Shown here in pieces: positions 1 through 8,200 of a stretch of 64,000 bases of DNA. Below the pieces are notes generated by a model. The model searched no databases and was not told where the DNA came from. It saw nothing but the letters and a program-made list of their open reading frames with translations. A program made the position numbers and the translations under genes. This DNA is from Paludibacteraceae bacterium (GTDB taxonomy: Bacteria > Bacteroidota > Bacteroidia > Bacteroidales > Paludibacteraceae). The first letter of the stretch is position 1; each line of letters starts with the position of its first letter. The DNA is taken from the NCBI GenBank assembly GCA_017551675.1, contig JAFZLC010000041.1:1-64000 (forward strand). Reading direction: 5' to 3'.

Positions 1-204
1 GATAGGCCTTAGCATAAGTAGAATCTAATCCGATGGCTTTGTTAAAATCACTCAGCGCACCTTCATTGTCTTCCATATCACCTTTTAGATATCCACGATA
101 ACGATAGGCCTTGGCATAAGTAGAATCTAATCCGATGGCTTTGTTAAAATCACTCAGCGCACCTTCATTGTCTTCCATATCACCTTTTAGATATCCACGA
201 TAAC
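1..204 (-). repeat. Tandem 102-bp direct repeat (two units, one mismatch)
   Basis: Bases 1-102 and 103-204 are the same 102-bp unit with a single difference at base 11 (A against G), which is synonymous (Ala codon GCT against GCC). 102 bp is exactly one 34-residue TPR. The next unit, starting at 205, is clearly diverged. The array may continue beyond base 1. Confidence 0.95.
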
Positions 205-1117
205 GATAGGCCTTGGCATAATCAGGATCCGAGTCGATGGCTTTATCATAGTCTTTCAGTGCATCAAGCGTATCCCCCATTTCCTCCTTTATACTTCCTC
301 GATTCAAATAGGCATCTGCATTAGTAGGATCCAATTCAATGACTTTATTATAATCCCACAGTGCGCCTTCTTTATCATTATCATCTTTTATATCTCCACG
401 ATACAAATATGCAACAACATAATTTGGAGCCAATTCAATGGCTTTATCATAGTCTTTCAGTGCACCTTCTTTATCATCATGAAGAAGGTTTCTCAGATAT
501 CCACGTCCCAAATACGCCTCTGCATAATTAGGATTCATTAGAATGGCTTTTTCTAAGTCTTTCAATGCGCCCTCTATATCAACCTCCATTTCAGCTTTTA
601 ACGAACCCCGATGATAATAAAACTCCGCAGCATGATCAGGAGCCAATTCGATGGCCTTATCATAGTCTCTCAACGCACCATCCATATCAATATCACTATA
701 ATCTCTTATATATCCACGATAAAAATAGGCACCTTCAAAATCAGGGTCCAATTCGATGGCTTTATCAAGATCTTTCAGTGCCCCGAACGCATCACCCATA
801 CATCCTTTTACACCTGCACGATTATAATAAGCTGTTGCGTCGTCAGGAACAATTTCTATTGCCTTATTGATTTGATCAATCGCTTTAAGGAATAAGCTAT
901 TTGCTTTCTGAGGATTCTTATCATGAATTTTCTTAGCATGTTCAGTATATTTAGAGGCGAGGTCAAAATATTTGACTGCCTTTTCCATTCCCTTTGCATC
1001 ATACGACGTCCCTTCTGTCGTCTGGGCAGTCTCCGACTGTTTCGCCTTCTTCGCCTGACCGGACAAACAGCAGCCAAACAACAACACAATTGCTATAACA
1101 ATATGAAATGCTTTCAT
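1..1117 (-). CDS. Secreted or lipoprotein TPR-repeat protein, C-terminus beyond the window
   Basis: The reading frame runs open from ATG at 1117 down to base 2 (372 codons visible), so the gene is cut by the left edge. Residues 1-22 form a signal peptide with an FGCCLSGQA region; a Cys there could be lipidated or the protein could be cut after QA. After a spacer of about 60 residues come eight or more 34-residue tetratricopeptide repeats with the consensus GALKDYDKAIELDP followed by YAKAYRYRGYLK. TPR proteins are periplasmic or surface scaffolds for protein contacts; no catalytic domain is visible and the partner is unknown. The last two visible repeats are nearly identical at DNA level. The TPR family call is secure; a specific role is not. 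Confidence 0.85.
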   Translation of the reverse strand, partial: MKAFHIVIAIVLLFGCCLSGQAKKAKQSETAQTTEGTSYDAKGMEKAVKYFDLASKYTEHAKKIHDKNPQKANSLFLKAIDQINKAIEIVPDDATAYYNRAGVKGCMGDAFGALKDLDKAIELDPDFEGAYFYRGYIRDYSDIDMDGALRDYDKAIELAPDHAAEFYYHRGSLKAEMEVDIEGALKDLEKAILMNPNYAEAYLGRGYLRNLLHDDKEGALKDYDKAIELAPNYVVAYLYRGDIKDDNDKEGALWDYNKVIELDPTNADAYLNRGSIKEEMGDTLDALKDYDKAIDSDPDYAKAYRYRGYLKGDMEDNEGALSDFNKAIGLDSTYAKAYRYRGYLKGDMEDNEGALSDFNKAIGLDSTYAKAY

Positions 1118-1292
1118 AAAAGACCGTATAAAAACCAACAAAAATCTAATCAAGGGCAAGTTATAGATAAATTTTTACATGTGCAACAGGAAGTGGGGAT
1201 ATTTATGGACTGTATATTCAGTTTACCTATGGTTACTGTATTTTCGTTAATTCTTTGTATCTTAGTCCCAATTTTTGAAGAAATGAGTATAT

Positions 1293-1535
1293 ATGAAAAA
1301 TGTACATTTAGATTCAATAAATACGGAGCTTTGGCAGAGTATAGGTGCCATCGCCGACAATGAGTCCTTGATGAAACGTCTGACCCAGTATGCAAAGAAA
1401 TTGGTGAAGGAGAAAAACGATTCTACATTAATGACCAAGGAAGAATTCCTTGCAAAAATCGATCGAGCAGAAAAACAGTCCGGCAAAAGATTTGACAGTG
1501 TTGAAGAACTTGACAAATACATTCGCAGTTTATAA
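1293..1535 (+). CDS. Small antitoxin-like protein (orphan)
   Basis: 80 residues with an N-terminal half that could be a dimerising helix-rich region and a C-terminal half containing TLMTKEEFLAKIDRAEKQ and ending EELDKYIRSL. From memory this pattern (LMT.EEF.AKID near the C-terminus) resembles antitoxins that precede YoeB/RelE-type toxins in Bacteroidales; this is recall, not a search. No toxin reading frame follows: the next 340 bp hold only broken coding remnants. It lies between a TPR gene on the opposite strand and a decayed region, so it may be an orphan survivor. It could also be an unrelated small conserved protein. Confidence 0.55.
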   Translation: MKNVHLDSINTELWQSIGAIADNESLMKRLTQYAKKLVKEKNDSTLMTKEEFLAKIDRAEKQSGKRFDSVEELDKYIRSL

Positions 1536-1551
1536 GTAAGCCCAGAAAGAC

Positions 1552-1608
1552 TTAAACAGAATTAAAGTCGTACTTGTTGAAGAAGAAACGAACAGACAAA
1601 TAACCTGA
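1552..1608 (+). pseudogene. Possible remnant of an XRE-family helix-turn-helix gene
   Basis: One frame reads LNRIKVVLVEEETNRQIT and then hits TGA. RIKVVLVE(K/E).(R/K)TN is how many small Bacteroidales Cro/CI-type HTH regulators begin, where it is normally followed by WLAEQLGK. Only about 18 codons remain. The match is short and from memory, so this is tentative. Confidence 0.35.
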
Positions 1609-1648
1609 AAAAGAACTTGATATAATTAAGCATGGCAGTATTATATAA

Positions 1649-1813
1649 ATTCAGGACTCCGAATATGAATCAATTCTGCGACAGGCTGTCGCAGTTATTG
1701 ACAAAACAAGAGCTATGATGGCTACAACAATATGCTCTGCCATCGGTAGATTCTGTACATTGAGAGCTCGGCCATTTAGCTGTTTATGTACTACATGGTT
1801 ACCTTGGCAGTAA
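1649..1813 (+). pseudogene. Possible remnant of a DUF1016 (PDDEXK nuclease family) N-terminus
   Basis: The frame from 1649 to the TAA at 1811 reads SILRQAVAVIDKTRAMMATT and then ICSAIGRF before losing resemblance. DUF1016 N-termini commonly show an (L)xQAVAVIxxAR..(V/M)A..IN.A pattern. There is no start codon and the conserved YW.IG stretch is corrupted. Treat as a degraded fragment at best. Confidence 0.3.
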
Positions 1814-1881
1814 AGACAAAAGTAATAATAAGATTGCAGTAACCAATACTAATCAAATGTACTATAATAATTAAAATACAT

Positions 1882-3105
1882 ATGGAAACTATTACAATAC
1901 ATGATAATTGGGATATAAAACCTTTAAAATTATCTGATTCGGAGAAGTATATTGAAGATATAAACTACATTTCACTTGCGAGAACAGGTTTTATACACGC
2001 ATGGGAATCTAATTTATTCTTTGAAGAAGCATGCCAACTCATCGTTAATGCTATTAGACTTTTCCAACGTGGATATTATGACTGCGCCTTTTATTCTTTG
2101 AGGCAGTCTATAGAAACATCTATCGGAATTATCTATTTAACCGCAAATCCCGATAAAGAAAACGAATGGAAAATGCTTTGTGATGGCTTTGATTCCGGAG
2201 CTATGTCTAAGTGGCTACGAGAGTACGAACCCACATTCATGGATGTTAGGAACAAAATGTCCAAATACTTTGACAATATACGCAATATACAATTAAAATT
2301 AAATAAATATGTTCACAAACAGGGATTTGCATCGTTTTATAAAGTAACAAATAATCCGATTATATCTCAACAAAAAGAAGTTTCTGAAGATCAAATTCAA
2401 AACGATTTTAGAAGTTTCTTGAAAGTATGTATCGGAGCTGTGTCCATTTATAGACTAACTATAGATGCTCTACCAGTCGTTCTTATGGATGAGGATATTC
2501 GACATAGGACACCAGACTTAATAACAGAACCATACTCGCAGGAGTTTATTGATAAATACATAGGTAGTGAGAATCTAGAAGCCTTTAAAACAACAGAAAT
2601 TTATAAAATTACTTATGAATCATTTCGTAGAAACGAAAAACAAAATGATGCCGTGTATGGTTTAATTCATTTTCAATATTACAATAGGAAAAAAAGGACT
2701 GATTATGAAGATCAGCTACATTTGTGCTCTTTTACGGACAAAGTTGTTATGTGTCTATGCAACATCTCTAACAAAATATCAAATGTGTTTGTTAACGGCA
2801 TTCATTGGTATTCCTCTGATGTAAGATCAAACAACAAAGAAGAACCTATTACAATGGGCTTGTCTCATTTTAATAATATCTTTGTTAAGGATAATAATGA
2901 TTATAACCAATGCTATCACAACGTATTCCTATCACGCTGTCAAATAAACGAAAACTATACATATTTTGAGCATAATGAGAAACTTGACGAGAACGAAATA
3001 GAGTGTGTAAGACATGTAGCCACTCAACTATCAAAATTAGAGAGCGAAATAAATAAATATCTTTCATCTTTAATTAACAATAATTTAAATCAAGATGAGA
3101 AATAA
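1882..3105 (+). CDS. Unknown 407-residue protein with HEPN-like N-terminal helical region
   Basis: I do not recognise a named family. Residues 45-85 (EEACQLIVNAIRLF, then YYDCAFYSLRQSIETS) and about 120-150 (RNIQLKLNKYVHKQGF) look like the helical layout of HEPN or AbiV-like domains, in which an AxxxLRxxxE helix is followed later by a Y.H motif. A strict Rx4-6H ribonuclease motif is not seen. The C-terminal 150 residues are mixed alpha/beta with several Cys (LCSFTDKVVMCLCN) and no motif I can place. No signal peptide or membrane segment. The gene is intact, alone, and ends at a strong hairpin. It sits among restriction-modification and integrase remnants, which hints at defence, but that is only context. 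Confidence 0.8.
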   Translation: METITIHDNWDIKPLKLSDSEKYIEDINYISLARTGFIHAWESNLFFEEACQLIVNAIRLFQRGYYDCAFYSLRQSIETSIGIIYLTANPDKENEWKMLCDGFDSGAMSKWLREYEPTFMDVRNKMSKYFDNIRNIQLKLNKYVHKQGFASFYKVTNNPIISQQKEVSEDQIQNDFRSFLKVCIGAVSIYRLTIDALPVVLMDEDIRHRTPDLITEPYSQEFIDKYIGSENLEAFKTTEIYKITYESFRRNEKQNDAVYGLIHFQYYNRKKRTDYEDQLHLCSFTDKVVMCLCNISNKISNVFVNGIHWYSSDVRSNNKEEPITMGLSHFNNIFVKDNNDYNQCYHNVFLSRCQINENYTYFEHNEKLDENEIECVRHVATQLSKLESEINKYLSSLINNNLNQDEK

Positions 3106-3108
3106 AAT

Positions 3109-3149
3109 TTCGGGCGGAAACTGCATTTTTTTATCAGTTTCCGCCCGAA
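3109..3149. terminator. Perfect 15-bp inverted repeat, bidirectional terminator
   Basis: Arms at 3109-3123 and 3135-3149 are perfect complements (TTCGGGCGGAAACTG), GC-rich, with a 12-nt T-rich loop, placed between two converging reading frames. Confidence 0.8.
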
Positions 3150-3174
3150 TTAATTAGTTTCACTACCTATTCTC

Positions 3175-3480
3175 TTACTTCGCCACTATATCATAAAGAG
3201 TTTTATAATCCTTCGCAACGTCATAGATATATCCATTGTCGCTGATAGCTTTAAAGTGGCGACGGGCACACTCAATCTTACTTTCTTCAGAGCCTCGGAG
3301 CTGACTATTCTCCAAGTCATTACCTTTAGACTCTGCTACAAAATAGACGTGTTTGACACTTCCTTCACGGAAGGCTACAGCCCAGTCGGGATTGTATTTG
3401 CCCATTGGCGTGTTGATATAGAAGCCATTTGGCAGCTTGGTATAGACAACCACGTCATCTTCGTGCTCCAGGGATTCCAA
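3175..3480 (-). pseudogene. C-terminal remnant of a type III restriction enzyme R subunit
   Basis: 101 residues that read as only the end of a type III Res protein (normally about 900-1000 residues). The PD-(D/E)xK nuclease signature is visible: NPDWAVAF followed by YFVAESKGN, giving P-D...E-x-K, with the upstream KLPNGFYINTPMGKYNPDW stretch typical of this domain. All helicase motifs are absent upstream, where a recombinase remnant begins 32 bp away. Met1 is an internal Met, so this is unlikely to be a functional gene. The family call rests on motif recall. Confidence 0.7.
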
Positions 3481-3512
3481 AGTGTCTTCTTAACTATTAT
3501 ATTCCTATAAAA

Positions 3513-3977
3513 TCACTTAGCGGACGGATTCTGGCACGATACGTAGAAACTGTACAGAAACATATCACGTGCAAAGTCTAACGACAATTGTTTCGTCAAA
3601 TCCAACGCTTTCAATGCTTTAATACTCTTGATCGGTATGGCTCGCTTGATCGTTTTATCCACTCCAGTATAGACATGCCGAAACGGATGCTGTTGTGCAA
3701 TCAGTCCCCTCTCCACCGCACGATTATAAACCGCCCGCAAAATACGCATATAGAACGATATGGTGTTCATACAAATGCCCCGATTCTTCAGGTAGGCTTC
3801 ATACAAAAGTAGGAGGTCGGATGTAATGCCAGAAAGCGGCAGGTCTTGGTTTTCTCTAAATATCATGAAACTTCTGAGCGCGGCAGTGTACGTCTCGGAT
3901 ATTCGCACTCTATTCAATTGCTTCAGTTGCGCTATGACACCTTGCATAAAGGTGAAAAAAAATGGTCCGTTTGTCAT
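3513..3977 (-). pseudogene. Tyrosine recombinase (integrase) remnant, truncated at both ends
   Basis: 154 residues matching the phage-integrase SAM-like core-binding domain of Bacteroidota integrases: ETYTAALRSFMIF, then LYEAYLKNRGICMNTISFYM, then ILRAVYNRAVERGLI. The frame breaks just after DMFLYSFYVS, where these proteins normally run into the catalytic domain with its first Arg (often a (Y/F)RGM motif). The catalytic R-H-R-Y residues are all missing, as is the arm-type DNA-binding domain expected before residue 1. It marks a former mobile element, now dead. Confidence 0.8.
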
Positions 3978-4033
3978 CTTGTTTTTTTTTCAACAAAGTT
4001 ACCCATTAAACATCACACCCCCATACAAACAAA

Positions 4034-4061
4034 AGAAGAGGATGCCTCAGCACCCTCTTCT
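4034..4061 (-). terminator. Terminator of maeB
   Basis: Hairpin AGAAGAGG/CCTCTTCT plus TGC/GCA with a short loop, lying just past the maeB stop, and followed on the minus strand by a T-rich run. Confidence 0.7.
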
Positions 4062-4081
4062 CACATATATCTCAATCTAAA

Positions 4082-6355
4082 TTATTTATTATTCAATTGA
4101 GCATCTATCACTGCGATTGTCGTCATATTAACGATATCGCGTACAGAAGCCTCAACATCCAATACATGTACTGGCTTCTTAAGACCCATCTGAACAGGAC
4201 CTACACTCTCGCACATTCCCATGCTCAACAACATTCTATAAGCGATGTTTGCTGAGTTCAAGTTAGGGAAGATCATCGTGTTCACATCCATACCGTCGAT
4301 TGAACTGAATGGATATTTCTCATGACGAAGTTTCTTGTCCATTGCGAAGTTAACTTGCATCTCACCATCCACCAAGATCTCAGGATGATTCTTGTGAATC
4401 AACTCAACAGCCTCGTGTACTACACAAGGGTTTCCTGTAGAGTCTGCACCAAAATTAGAGTAAGACAACATCGCCATTACTGGATGTTCGTTGAACAACT
4501 TCACTGTCTGATTGGTCAAGTTAGCAATCTCTACCAATGTCTCTGCACTTGGAGAATCGTTCATCAATGTATCTGCCATGTAGAAGACACCCTTTGGAGT
4601 GTTTACGATGTTAAGAGCAGCTAAGTTGCTGATGTTCTCACGAAGACCAATAATATCAATAGCAGGCTTGATAGCCTCCATGTATTTGGTATAAGAACCA
4701 GTAATCATAGCGTCAGCCTCACCCATCTCAACCATCATAGCTCCGAAATAGTTGCGGTCATACATCTTCTCATTAGCCTCAGAATAGGTGTAACCCTTAC
4801 GAGCTAACTTATCAGAAATGTATTTTGCATAACGGTTGCGACGAGACTCTTCTCTATCGTGACGAAGGTTGATGATCTCAATTCCTTCGATATCGATTCC
4901 GTTTTCATTTGCAATCTTAGCAATTCTCTCTTCATTACCCAAAAGGATAGGAATACAGATACCCTCTTTCTTAGCTGTTGATGCAGCTTGTAATGTATTA
5001 GGAGTATTAGCCTCTGTATAAACAACACGTTTAGGATTAGCCTTAGCAGCCTCAGTAAGAGAACCGATCAACGTGTTATCCAATCCCATACGAGCACGCA
5101 ATTCTGCTTTATACTCATTCCAGTTAGTGATCTGCTTACGAGCAACACCAGAATCCATAGCTGCCTTAGCAACTGCTGGCGCTACAGTCTCCAACAAACG
5201 TGGGTCGAATGCAGTTGGGATGATATAATCAGGACCGAACTTCATCTTCTTGTTTCCATAAGCAATTGAAACTGCCTCTGGAACAGGTTGCTTAGCCAAC
5301 TCTGCCAATGCACGAACAGCAGCCAACTTCATCTCTTCGTTGATGGCTTTTGCATGTGTATCCAATGCACCACGGAAGATGTATGGGAATCCTAACACAT
5401 TGTTGATTTGGTTCGGATAATCAGAACGACCCGTACCAAAGATCAAATCAGGACGAGATGCTTTTGCATCTTCGTATGAAATTTCTGGAGTTGGATTAGC
5501 CAAAGCGAACACAATAGGGTTCTTTGCCATTGAGCGAACCATATCCTGACTCAACACATTACCCTTAGAAAGTCCTAAGAATACATCCGCATCTTTGATA
5601 GCCTCTTCCAATGTAGTGATGTCACGACTTGTAGCAAAAGGTTTCTTACGATCATTCAAGTCTGTTCTCTTAGTATTGATAACACCTTTAGAGTCACACA
5701 TCACAATGTTCTCCAAACGTGCACCCAATGCCATATATAATTTAGTACAAGAATTAGCAGCGGCACCAGCACCATTAACAACAATCTTTACATCTTCAAT
5801 CTTCTTGCCTACCAATGTCAACGCATTGACCAATGCAGCAGAAGAGATGATAGCTGTTCCATGTTGATCATCGTGCATCAAAGGAATATCCAATTCAGCC
5901 TTCAATCTGTCTTCAATCTCAAAACATTCAGGCGCTTTGATATCCTCCAAGTTGATTCCACCAAATGTAGGAGCGATAGCCTTTACTGTCTCACAGAACT
6001 TGTCTATGTTTTTCTCGTTGACCTCAATGTCAAACACATCAATATCAGCGAAAATCTTAAACAATAGACCCTTACCTTCCATTACGGGCTTTCCTGCTTC
6101 TGCACCTATATCACCAAGGCCCAACACTGCTGTACCATTTGAAATCACAGCTACAAGGTTTCCTTTTGCTGTGTAATCATACGATTTATGTTGGTCTTTT
6201 TGAATTTCCAAACATGGCTCAGCCACACCTGGAGAATATGCCAACGCCAAATCTCTCTGAGTTGCGGTTGGCTTGGTAGGAACTACTTGAATCTTTCCTG
6301 GTCTTCCTTCTGCGTGATATCTCAACGCATCTGATTTCTTTTTCTCGTCACTCAT
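4082..6355 (-). CDS. maeB: NADP-dependent malic enzyme with C-terminal phosphotransacetylase-like domain
   Basis: 757 residues, the usual length of the MaeB fusion. It oxidatively decarboxylates malate to pyruvate, yielding NADPH, in the cytoplasm. The malic N-terminal domain shows YSPGVAEPC (Tyr40), [17 protein letters not shown] (Lys95) and the metal-binding residues in NLEDI (about 136-140) and HDDQHGT (161-167). A Rossmann NAD(P) motif [11 protein letters not shown] lies near 192-202. From about residue 440 the sequence is a phosphotransacetylase-like domain (VVYTEANTP, then [14 protein letters not shown] core), which in this family is regulatory rather than catalytic. Monocistronic, with its own -7 box and terminator. 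Start ATG at 6355 gives the standard [15 protein letters not shown]-terminus. Confidence 0.97.
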   Translation of the reverse strand: MSDEKKKSDALRYHAEGRPGKIQVVPTKPTATQRDLALAYSPGVAEPCLEIQKDQHKSYDYTAKGNLVAVISNGTAVLGLGDIGAEAGKPVMEGKGLLFKIFADIDVFDIEVNEKNIDKFCETVKAIAPTFGGINLEDIKAPECFEIEDRLKAELDIPLMHDDQHGTAIISSAALVNALTLVGKKIEDVKIVVNGAGAAANSCTKLYMALGARLENIVMCDSKGVINTKRTDLNDRKKPFATSRDITTLEEAIKDADVFLGLSKGNVLSQDMVRSMAKNPIVFALANPTPEISYEDAKASRPDLIFGTGRSDYPNQINNVLGFPYIFRGALDTHAKAINEEMKLAAVRALAELAKQPVPEAVSIAYGNKKMKFGPDYIIPTAFDPRLLETVAPAVAKAAMDSGVARKQITNWNEYKAELRARMGLDNTLIGSLTEAAKANPKRVVYTEANTPNTLQAASTAKKEGICIPILLGNEERIAKIANENGIDIEGIEIINLRHDREESRRNRYAKYISDKLARKGYTYSEANEKMYDRNYFGAMMVEMGEADAMITGSYTKYMEAIKPAIDIIGLRENISNLAALNIVNTPKGVFYMADTLMNDSPSAETLVEIANLTNQTVKLFNEHPVMAMLSYSNFGADSTGNPCVVHEAVELIHKNHPEILVDGEMQVNFAMDKKLRHEKYPFSSIDGMDVNTMIFPNLNSANIAYRMLLSMGMCESVGPVQMGLKKPVHVLDVEASVRDIVNMTTIAVIDAQLNNK

Positions 6356-6399
6356 ATAATCAGAATTTTATGTTTTTCAACATATTTTATAATCGGGTG

Positions 6400-6407
6400 C
6401 AAAGTTA
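6400..6407 (-). promoter_or_regulatory. -7 promoter box for maeB
   Basis: TAACTTTG on the minus strand matches the Bacteroidota -7 consensus TAnnTTTG, about 45 bp before the maeB start codon. Confidence 0.6.
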
Positions 6408-6575
6408 CAAATAAATTTCACAATATCATAACACATTGTCACTATTTTATTTACAGAAAAGACCATTACGCGAAAAAAAAGTCCAATTACGAGACAATAT
6501 GTATACTTCTTACGCCTCATTGCTAACGCAAAACCTACCTCATATTTTATTTTATCATCACTTTCATAAAAAAAA

Positions 6576-6605
6576 TTTGGACGCCCACATCAATGAACGT
6601 CCAAA
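6576..6605 (-). terminator. Terminator of the DUF4494-yggS unit
   Basis: Stem TTTGGACG/CGTCCAAA with a 14-nt loop, followed on the minus strand by a run of nine T, 25 bp past the yggS stop. Confidence 0.75.
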
Positions 6606-6630
6606 GTTTATCATAAATAAAAGGCTATCC

Positions 6631-7290
6631 TTAATATTGTCGCGCACCGAATATGGTTGTCCCCAACCTGATGATCGTACTACCCTCCTCTATGGCAATG
6701 TGATAGTCGCCCGACATACCCATCGACAACTCACGGAACTGCGGTGCCACACTCTCCTTCATCGAACGATAGAAAGATGACAATGAGGCAAACTCACGCC
6801 TTACCTGTGATTCATCATCCGTGATAGAAGACATTCCCATGATGCCTACGACAGAGACATTTTTCAATGCATTCAGTCTACCACTCTCCAACAATTCTTT
6901 GGCTGAATCAAAATCGAAACCATACTTCGTCTCTTCCTGCGCCACATGAATCTCCAACAAGCATTCAACCACTCTGCCACACTTCTCCGCCTGCGTGTTT
7001 ATAACGCCCAACAGCTTCTCCGTATCCACACTATGAATCAAACTGACGAATGGAACAATGTACTTCACCTTATTGGATTGCAGATGACCGATGAAATGCC
7101 ACTCTATATCTGCTGGCAATATCTGTTGTTTCTGCATCAACTCCTGCACATGATTCTCACCAAACAGTCTTTGTCCCTCATTATATGCCTCCATGATGGA
7201 CTCTGCTGGGTGAAATTTAGAGACTGCCAACAGGCGTACGCCCTCTGGCAAACTCTCTTTTATTTCTCGTATTCTTTGTGCAACCGACAT
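6631..7290 (-). CDS. yggS: YggS/PLPBP family pyridoxal-phosphate homeostasis protein
   Basis: 219 residues, near the usual 225-235. The PLP-binding lysine is Lys25 in LLAVSKFHP, and the family signatures GENHVQELMQK, WHFIGHLQSNK and the C-terminal LSMGMSGDYHIAIEEGST are all present. The family binds PLP on a single-domain TIM barrel and controls free PLP and amino-acid balance; no enzymatic reaction is established. It lies 50 bp after the DUF4494 gene and shares its terminator, so the two are probably co-transcribed. Confidence 0.95.
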   Translation of the reverse strand: MSVAQRIREIKESLPEGVRLLAVSKFHPAESIMEAYNEGQRLFGENHVQELMQKQQILPADIEWHFIGHLQSNKVKYIVPFVSLIHSVDTEKLLGVINTQAEKCGRVVECLLEIHVAQEETKYGFDFDSAKELLESGRLNALKNVSVVGIMGMSSITDDESQVRREFASLSSFYRSMKESVAPQFRELSMGMSGDYHIAIEEGSTIIRLGTTIFGARQY

Positions 7291-7340
7291 CTTACTGACA
7301 TTTAAACAACATCGAAAAAATAGAAGGATATCAAATCCTA

Positions 7341-7784
7341 TTAATTTTCAGGCACAACATAACGGAAGATATCCATAATCGGAGTATCCGAAATGGTTAC
7401 AATCTCCGTATCTGAAATAGTGTCCTTCAATCCCGTCTTCAAATTCTTCAACGCCTCCTCAAAATCATCCGCATGAACCAAAATCGTACTGTTGTACTTC
7501 TTTTCCTTTCCACTCACCTCATCGATTGTGATAAAAGAGACTTTGCATTTGTACCACTTGGATGCTTCTATATCCTCGCCAAATATTTCACTAATCTTCG
7601 CTTTACGAATACCTGAAACGGCAAACTCACCCGCATTGTAAAAAGGTGCCACCTCTTCATTCAACCTCGCTTCTGCCTCAGAAAATGACAAGGCATCCAC
7701 CATGTATGTATCCGTAATCTTCTTTTTCTTACCTGTAGATTCCTCTACCTGATCATGACTAACTTTGCACTCAAAAAAATTCAT
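7341..7784 (-). CDS. DUF4494 domain-containing protein
   Basis: 147 residues without signal peptide. Two similar halves are visible: FFECKVSHDQVEESTGKKKK and WYKCKVSFITIDEVSGKEKK each start a beta-rich unit, followed by YMVDALSFSEAEARL and ILVHADDFEEALKNL. This internal duplication fits DUF4494, a Bacteroidota family of unknown function that I recognise from its N-terminal pattern. It sits directly before yggS on the same strand; a functional link to PLP homeostasis is only inferred from that adjacency. Confidence 0.85.
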   Translation of the reverse strand: MNFFECKVSHDQVEESTGKKKKITDTYMVDALSFSEAEARLNEEVAPFYNAGEFAVSGIRKAKISEIFGEDIEASKWYKCKVSFITIDEVSGKEKKYNSTILVHADDFEEALKNLKTGLKDTISDTEIVTISDTPIMDIFRYVVPEN

Positions 7785-8200
7785 AACTTACCTATTTGCT
7801 ATAATCATTTGACTTCGGTGGTTTCTATAAGTAACACACCACAGTTTATGTGACAAAATTATATCAAAAGAGTGAATCGGCAAATCTCAATTTTATTTTT
7901 TTCACCCATCGTCCCAAAATAGTTATAGAACATATGATGAGTTCTATAAATTCACCGTTTAAATAAAAATCCATACCAAACAAATCCACAGAACCTACCT
8001 ATAATACATATTATACACATTGTTGTCATCTTCCCTACCTCAACGTTATATTTATTATCAATTTTTTGACACAATATCAAACATTGCTCTTTTCTGATGA
8101 AAGTGTGCACTTTTTTACACAAAACATACTCATTTGTGTAATATTCATCTTATATTTGCACAAAATTAACCAAAGTGAGTAATCACGTAATAAAAAAATA
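7785..8200. other. Divergent intergenic region with an 8-bp dyad
   Basis: 416 bp without a gene between DUF4494 (leftward) and an acyl-CoA synthetase (rightward). A TAATTTTG -7-like box on the minus strand (7854-7861) may serve DUF4494. A perfect 8-bp dyad TATAGAAC/GTTCTATA with a 9-nt spacer sits at 7924-7948. A TATATTTG box at 8151-8158 serves the rightward gene. I see nothing else. Confidence 0.6.
8151..8158 (+). promoter_or_regulatory. -7 promoter box for the first acyl-CoA synthetase
   Basis: TATATTTG, a perfect TAnnTTTG match, 42 bp before the ATG at 8201. No well-spaced TTTG -33 element is visible. Confidence 0.6.

Noticed and set aside
923..1363. Plus-strand open frame of 146 codons
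   Set aside because: Lies antisense to the TPR gene signal region and overlaps the antitoxin-like gene in another frame; no start context.
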